64,000 nucleotides of DNA, from assembly GCA_013178375.1 (NCBI GenBank), contig JABLXQ010000004.1:62001-126000 (forward strand). The letters run 5' to 3'. The DNA is from Gammaproteobacteria bacterium (lineage in GTDB: Bacteria > Pseudomonadota > Gammaproteobacteria > Pseudomonadales > Ketobacteraceae). A program made the translations under genes and the position numbers. Below are positions 63,301 to 64,000 of the stretch, in pieces (position 1 is the first letter of the stretch; the number at the start of each line of letters is the position of its first letter). The notes beneath the pieces were generated by a model, which worked only from the letters and a program-made list of their open reading frames with translations, ran no database searches and was not told the origin of the DNA.

Positions 63301-64000
63301 ATTTCCAGCGAATTGCGTTCCATGCCCACCACCGCGGTGTCCATGCCGGAAACATCGATCTTGCTGCCCGAATGCAGAGTGACACTGGCGTCGTTTGTGA
63401 GGGTTCCCACCGCCATGGGATCATCAGGCTTCTCTGTAGCCACCATTGAGACCACACCGCCACGGCTGGTAACGCTCGCGCGATCTTTCACTTCAATGGT
63501 CTTGCCCATCACTTCAACGAACGACACCGGTTGCGCATTGCTGTCGGCAGAGGTTTTCGTACTGCTTTCCGGCACCACTTCCGTCACGCTGCCTTCGTGC
63601 AACGTCACCCGACCGGCCTGAGAGGATTTCGCATACTTGGCATCGAACGCCTTCATGTCGGAATCCAGCGCGCCGTCTGCCATCAGCACACCGGCCAGCA
63701 GCTGGTTCTGGAGAGTACCATCGTCCAGTGCGCCGATAGAGTTCACCGTGTCCCGCGCCAGCAACCGGATCGTGCCGTTCGCATTCACGCTGGTGGTGGC
63801 CTTCAACTGGCCGCGCTGATCGATATTCAGTGCAGACAGCGTGATATTGCCACGGTCTGCGACAATCTTGCCGGCGTGATCGATATCACCGCCACTGTTC
63901 ACTTCCACCAGCATGCCGCGCAGATCGGGATCTTGCGATGCCGCCAGATACACCTGGTCCTTTGCCGCCGCCAGAATGGTCTGGCCGCCGGGCGTGGTGA
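54342..64000 (-). CDS. Giant filamentous-haemagglutinin-like adhesin, N-terminus outside the window
   Basis: The frame is open from the right edge and stops at 54342, giving at least 3218 residues. Codons before the apparent start at 63953 continue in frame with the same kind of sequence (GGQTILAAAKDQ), so that site is not the true start. The protein is made of beta-helix repeats of the FHA/two-partner-secretion type (GNITLSA, IDVSGG, GGDINIDVS, LLLAAKQTVKVENAARINT). The last 700 residues resemble the C-terminal domain (DUF3739-like) of FHA family proteins. It ends VAFLTVEIIGLGD, with no CTERM signal and no membrane anchor. Its TpsB partner and signal peptide are not in the window. It is upstream of the ExbB-ExbD-TonB-porin genes in the same operon. 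Confidence 0.88.
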   Translation of the reverse strand, partial: TTPGGQTILAAAKDQVYLAASQDPDLRGMLVEVNSGGDIDHAGKIVADRGNITLSALNIDQRGQLKATTSVNANGTIRLLARDTVNSIGALDDGTLQNQLLAGVLMADGALDSDMKAFDAKYAKSSQAGRVTLHEGSVTEVVPESSTKTSADSNAQPVSFVEVMGKTIEVKDRASVTSRGGVVSMVATEKPDDPMAVGTLTNDASVTLHSGSKIDVSGMDTAVVGMERNSLEIELRGDELKDSPLQRNDADIRGETAFVDIRDADDIEFADISAYLAKVERTVDERLSAGGKVNVYSEGNVDFQQGAQVDVSGGAVNYKSGYVLESQLVDNGNLVYISDANPNVNYDAVISGNERYNARWNVVEKIKSSSVGAGKGTFVKGYVEGKDAGSFNIKSHAAEYGGSVIADTVSGPYQRTGSNQVSGGRVDLDLNHFKSSQQAIALVAESEYQQYLQDRLAGTADDDLTKISVERFRNSADSISIKAGRDLTLTQGTALTLDGNGVLDLKGGDVSILGDITNRSGAVSISTTDVPNPDATELQMVHTLSVGADVTIDTSGAWINDNPLLGANPNAAVNTDAGAIELISKGSVQVAQGVNLRANGGAWLNAKGTLQGGKGGDVTVSASRFEYGGALEYNGNASSHSLAQGGTLTLAGAGFHIGPPSAGVNDNSPGVIQLEADELRAGGFSKVVLDAGLNGIDVANGTHIDLVGEQFRMREGNYRNVASGADMNSLAQVVDTAGLREDWRAGIDLLLKSADVPGSIADGIRIGEGALIQGLPGAAIALKAVGGSIDHAGSIIAQGGTVSLAVSTSEHVDRRNSLDSDLAVILRDGSLIDVSATTVKGEVNTLGVTDLSFHAAGTVGIAADGGYILGDDGASIRADGLASANRYYDARAGRVVSEPVGLAAGAINLKASEGIFLNSGLSARAAAGGKAGSLDVTMTTDNRFTGAIDDRDRSFVDYELEIRVEDQATDSGFLQQLQDTGNIVAAVGGNQQYDNGVAYLNVDAINAGGFGNIGLHALNDENHQTNHADVIRRPESRITFATDKTLTASESIRLETPAIVVEGFDASVAAPYVGIGTRYTDEINSNAGDEQLPLNGRFTANAAFIDLLGDIAFRDAEKVALNSHGDIRLRGGLANASSRDLPTGSLTAYGDADLLASQIYSATQTSYTFDLQSTDSTITVRGESTDGAFRIDNDYAVYSALGSITVNADNIVQDGILKAPFGTIDLNARQSLVLENGSKTSVSGEAQTVIMGEVQADGSWLYPVLSGAPQVVRTLGEKSISLSGPAIEHQDGAVVDISGGGDLLAYEFVPGPGGSKDVLSYALTGAAGESFAIVPTYGSKWAAYDAVEMANFPYAIGDTVRFEAGSGLDPNVSYAVMPARYALLPGALLVTPQGYSTQPGLKIETAAGTTVVAGKLGNAGSGVSDSLWSAFVVEQGSVALTRSEFNLYSASEFFSASGTRPQDAGRVLYDAISQLDIDGDILASVSGNGVGGRMDVTAENITLVGSRSDAIEGIQLVAGELEQLNVDSMLLGGTRSAGADGTNITVNANTVTVAGDVDMTASELLLAAKQTVKVENAARINTTRGGKTAGGVVNIEGDGALLQASVGDAVQVRRSNATGSTGVLEIQSGTSVFGQGALVLDASGSAIVQGQIDTFGTAGFGSGKMVLGASEAASGMALSQAALNNLNARELLLTSLSTIDIASDFTLDVNRLTLDATAINAVGAVRLDVQFIAAESITLRNSSGSMAEDVAQVGGQIEFNTAAASLTGGSDSLSTMKLSGFDVAQLTATDVTRASGKFALQSSADMNLATAQLQAANGTDLNLQATGDLAVTSAGAAPVSQQDGLGAYLHFAGDHISLDTSVQAASGLIEVQAQNGISLGNQAALSVAGRATDFAGDTVVSDAGTVRLKTVNGDIVTQTGTVIDVSSPHVDAASGTLELSAANGAVDLKSAPIVQRFAQSPGGKVSVDVAQGSNVQSLLPQLAGFGDTQTWRARNGDIELASGNNVKAGNIEFSADGGAVVVGSRLDASGAEGGTIGLFGRDDVRLDATAQLDASATGTGEEGGKVVLSSRQGFVDLADGSRIHVAGNGDGIRNGNGGTVQFQTQRNATNDDVNFNDSGVRITGADSIVVAGFKRYDTAVVDQSLLDGDVNSETASFMSAMAEKLTDLSGRFSNLLNRNSEAFEVAPGVEFVSAGDLAIEGGINLAPTLTVDSAGNGSWDDSWRYGDNLTPGFMRFLAGGNLNISGNVSDGFITLPGYQQTAPIADRSWNFAFVAGADAGAAKALTTTDSGNIDIAAGSLIRTGTGAIDMAAGGDLYLGDGSAIYSGGLSEYATDGTVYVPDAGTLYHRYWFASLLKGRKRMFYGHDGGDINIDVSNDIAVAGSSVPSTEWLYRVDYSRTLAGETKYISTWGVLYDKFVNGIGTLGGGDIDVSAGHDVTNLTLAAPTTAMQIGVNPLDGAAGTNEVLVRGGGDIHLLAGNDILSGNYLVGDGRLDVEAGGSLARASEDNVATSVAYGVGDISLKARNSIEITRVIDQGFVPLSDSQFATNVKKNIYITDSSADILRAESLTGDIHFNPDSVGIDDEFTAALRSVLPVSVETVALDGSVVFDRTIALEPGAANALSIYATHNIEWLNQSVLRLSAVPGNLLPSMGSAHQYAETTLDRSPDLLGNGDLLGALGVFDNLVALQNGLPSVHTESMADPLRLVTLNGDFLADGGGTNLITSRETEIIAGRDIDSVGISVTNNFTSDVSTVRAGRDIITRSNRNEQGAIDNNASSGIEVNGPGALLVTAGRDISMGMSGGIVSNGDITNTALADTGADLLVLAGIADDPDFAGFASRYINGSDEDMALASFLAAAFTDLILEPDAIQALLNLSLSPEQIAALPQAVPADMATALSSSDDKNLSDAQRLFLSLSREDRIKVARSQFANSNERQQQVLVYNTLLNEVKRGGYEDSKKSSLKDFDPKTDGFKRSFAAINSLFDENKQWDGDVSLVFSTINTKDGGDVGVIAPGGGIDVGLPIQLPGVTKGAAELGIITTRTGDLNLLVNDSIRVNQSRTFALDGDIMMWASEGDIDAGRGAKTATGAANVNVTIDATGKVVVDYGAVIAGSGIRGAGDVSLFAPAGIIDAGDAGIGARGNITLAAQQVVGADNIDVGGVSIGVPTNTGVSAGVTTAGSVGSAATSASMGEVAEQAEGDGETTEKVAFLTVEIIGLGD

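Noticed and set aside
63953-63953. Apparent start codon of the adhesin gene near the right edge
   Set aside because: The frame continues to the window edge with typical FHA-like sequence, so the true start is outside the window.
1-64000. Mobile elements, tRNA genes or CRISPR arrays
   Set aside because: No transposase, integrase, tRNA-like cloverleaf or regularly spaced repeat array was found on reading the window.

Overview
The window comes from a bacterium with an outer membrane, almost certainly a member of the Pseudomonadota and most likely a gammaproteobacterium. Support for this is the Wza-type export protein, the outer-membrane beta-barrels, the ExbB/ExbD/TonB-like trio, the giant filamentous-haemagglutinin-like protein and the exosortase/VPLPA-CTERM pair. 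Base composition is moderately GC-rich and even throughout. No tRNA, rRNA, CRISPR array, insertion sequence or integrase was seen. The genus cannot be fixed from this sequence.

Positions 1 to about 47.7 kb form one very large exopolysaccharide (EPS) locus of the exosortase-associated type. The left part (1-7.5 kb) holds a partial family 2 glycosyltransferase, a PssD/PssE (Alg14/Alg13-like) pair, an ExeA-type ATPase, two acyltransferases, an O-antigen ligase/polymerase-like membrane protein and two family 2 glycosyltransferases. A secreted probable polysaccharide-acting protein lies at 8.1-9.5 kb. A leftward operon (9.55-16.3 kb) carries two GT4-like transferases, a GT2, a Wzx-type flippase, a DUF6473-like protein and a sulfotransferase. 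A rightward operon (16.7-19.8 kb) carries a Wzz-type co-polymerase, a BY-kinase-like ATPase and an APS kinase. The 416-bp divergent region between these two operons holds two sigma-54-like promoters facing outwards and a perfect dyad, which suggests joint control by an enhancer-binding regulator.

A second leftward block (19.9-31 kb) contains a secreted protein with a GlyGly-CTERM-like tail, the TPR lipoprotein PrsT, a WecA/MraY-type priming transferase, a WbuB-like GT4, a heparinase II/III-family protein and a two-domain oxidoreductase. A strong terminator (31.01-31.05 kb) separates this block from an exosortase fused to an EpsI domain, here called XrtD. Next to it is a divergent PMT/ArnT-like membrane glycosyltransferase. 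The third block (34.3-47.7 kb, leftward) holds a second set of assembly genes: two GT4s, a second flippase, a second ligase/polymerase, an unknown secreted protein, a BY-kinase homologue with a ruined P-loop, a second Wzz, an outer-membrane barrel, a Wza-like export protein, and WecB/WecC for UDP-ManNAcA. Flippase, polymerase, Wzz and kinase are all doubled, so two polysaccharides, or one built by two sub-pathways, are likely. The APS kinase and sulfotransferase suggest that one of them is sulfated.

At 47.8-48.9 kb a ribbon-helix-helix protein gene overlaps a VPLPA-CTERM protein gene, the only recognisable exosortase substrate in the window. From 49.1 kb to the right edge lies a separate leftward operon: a giant FHA-like adhesin (at least 3218 residues, N-terminus outside the window), an ExbB with a secreted DUF2341/LamG-like front end, ExbD, a TonB-like protein, a putative porin and a periplasmic coiled-coil protein, closed by a hairpin terminator. 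This energised porin plus giant-adhesin cassette is the most unusual assembly in the window.
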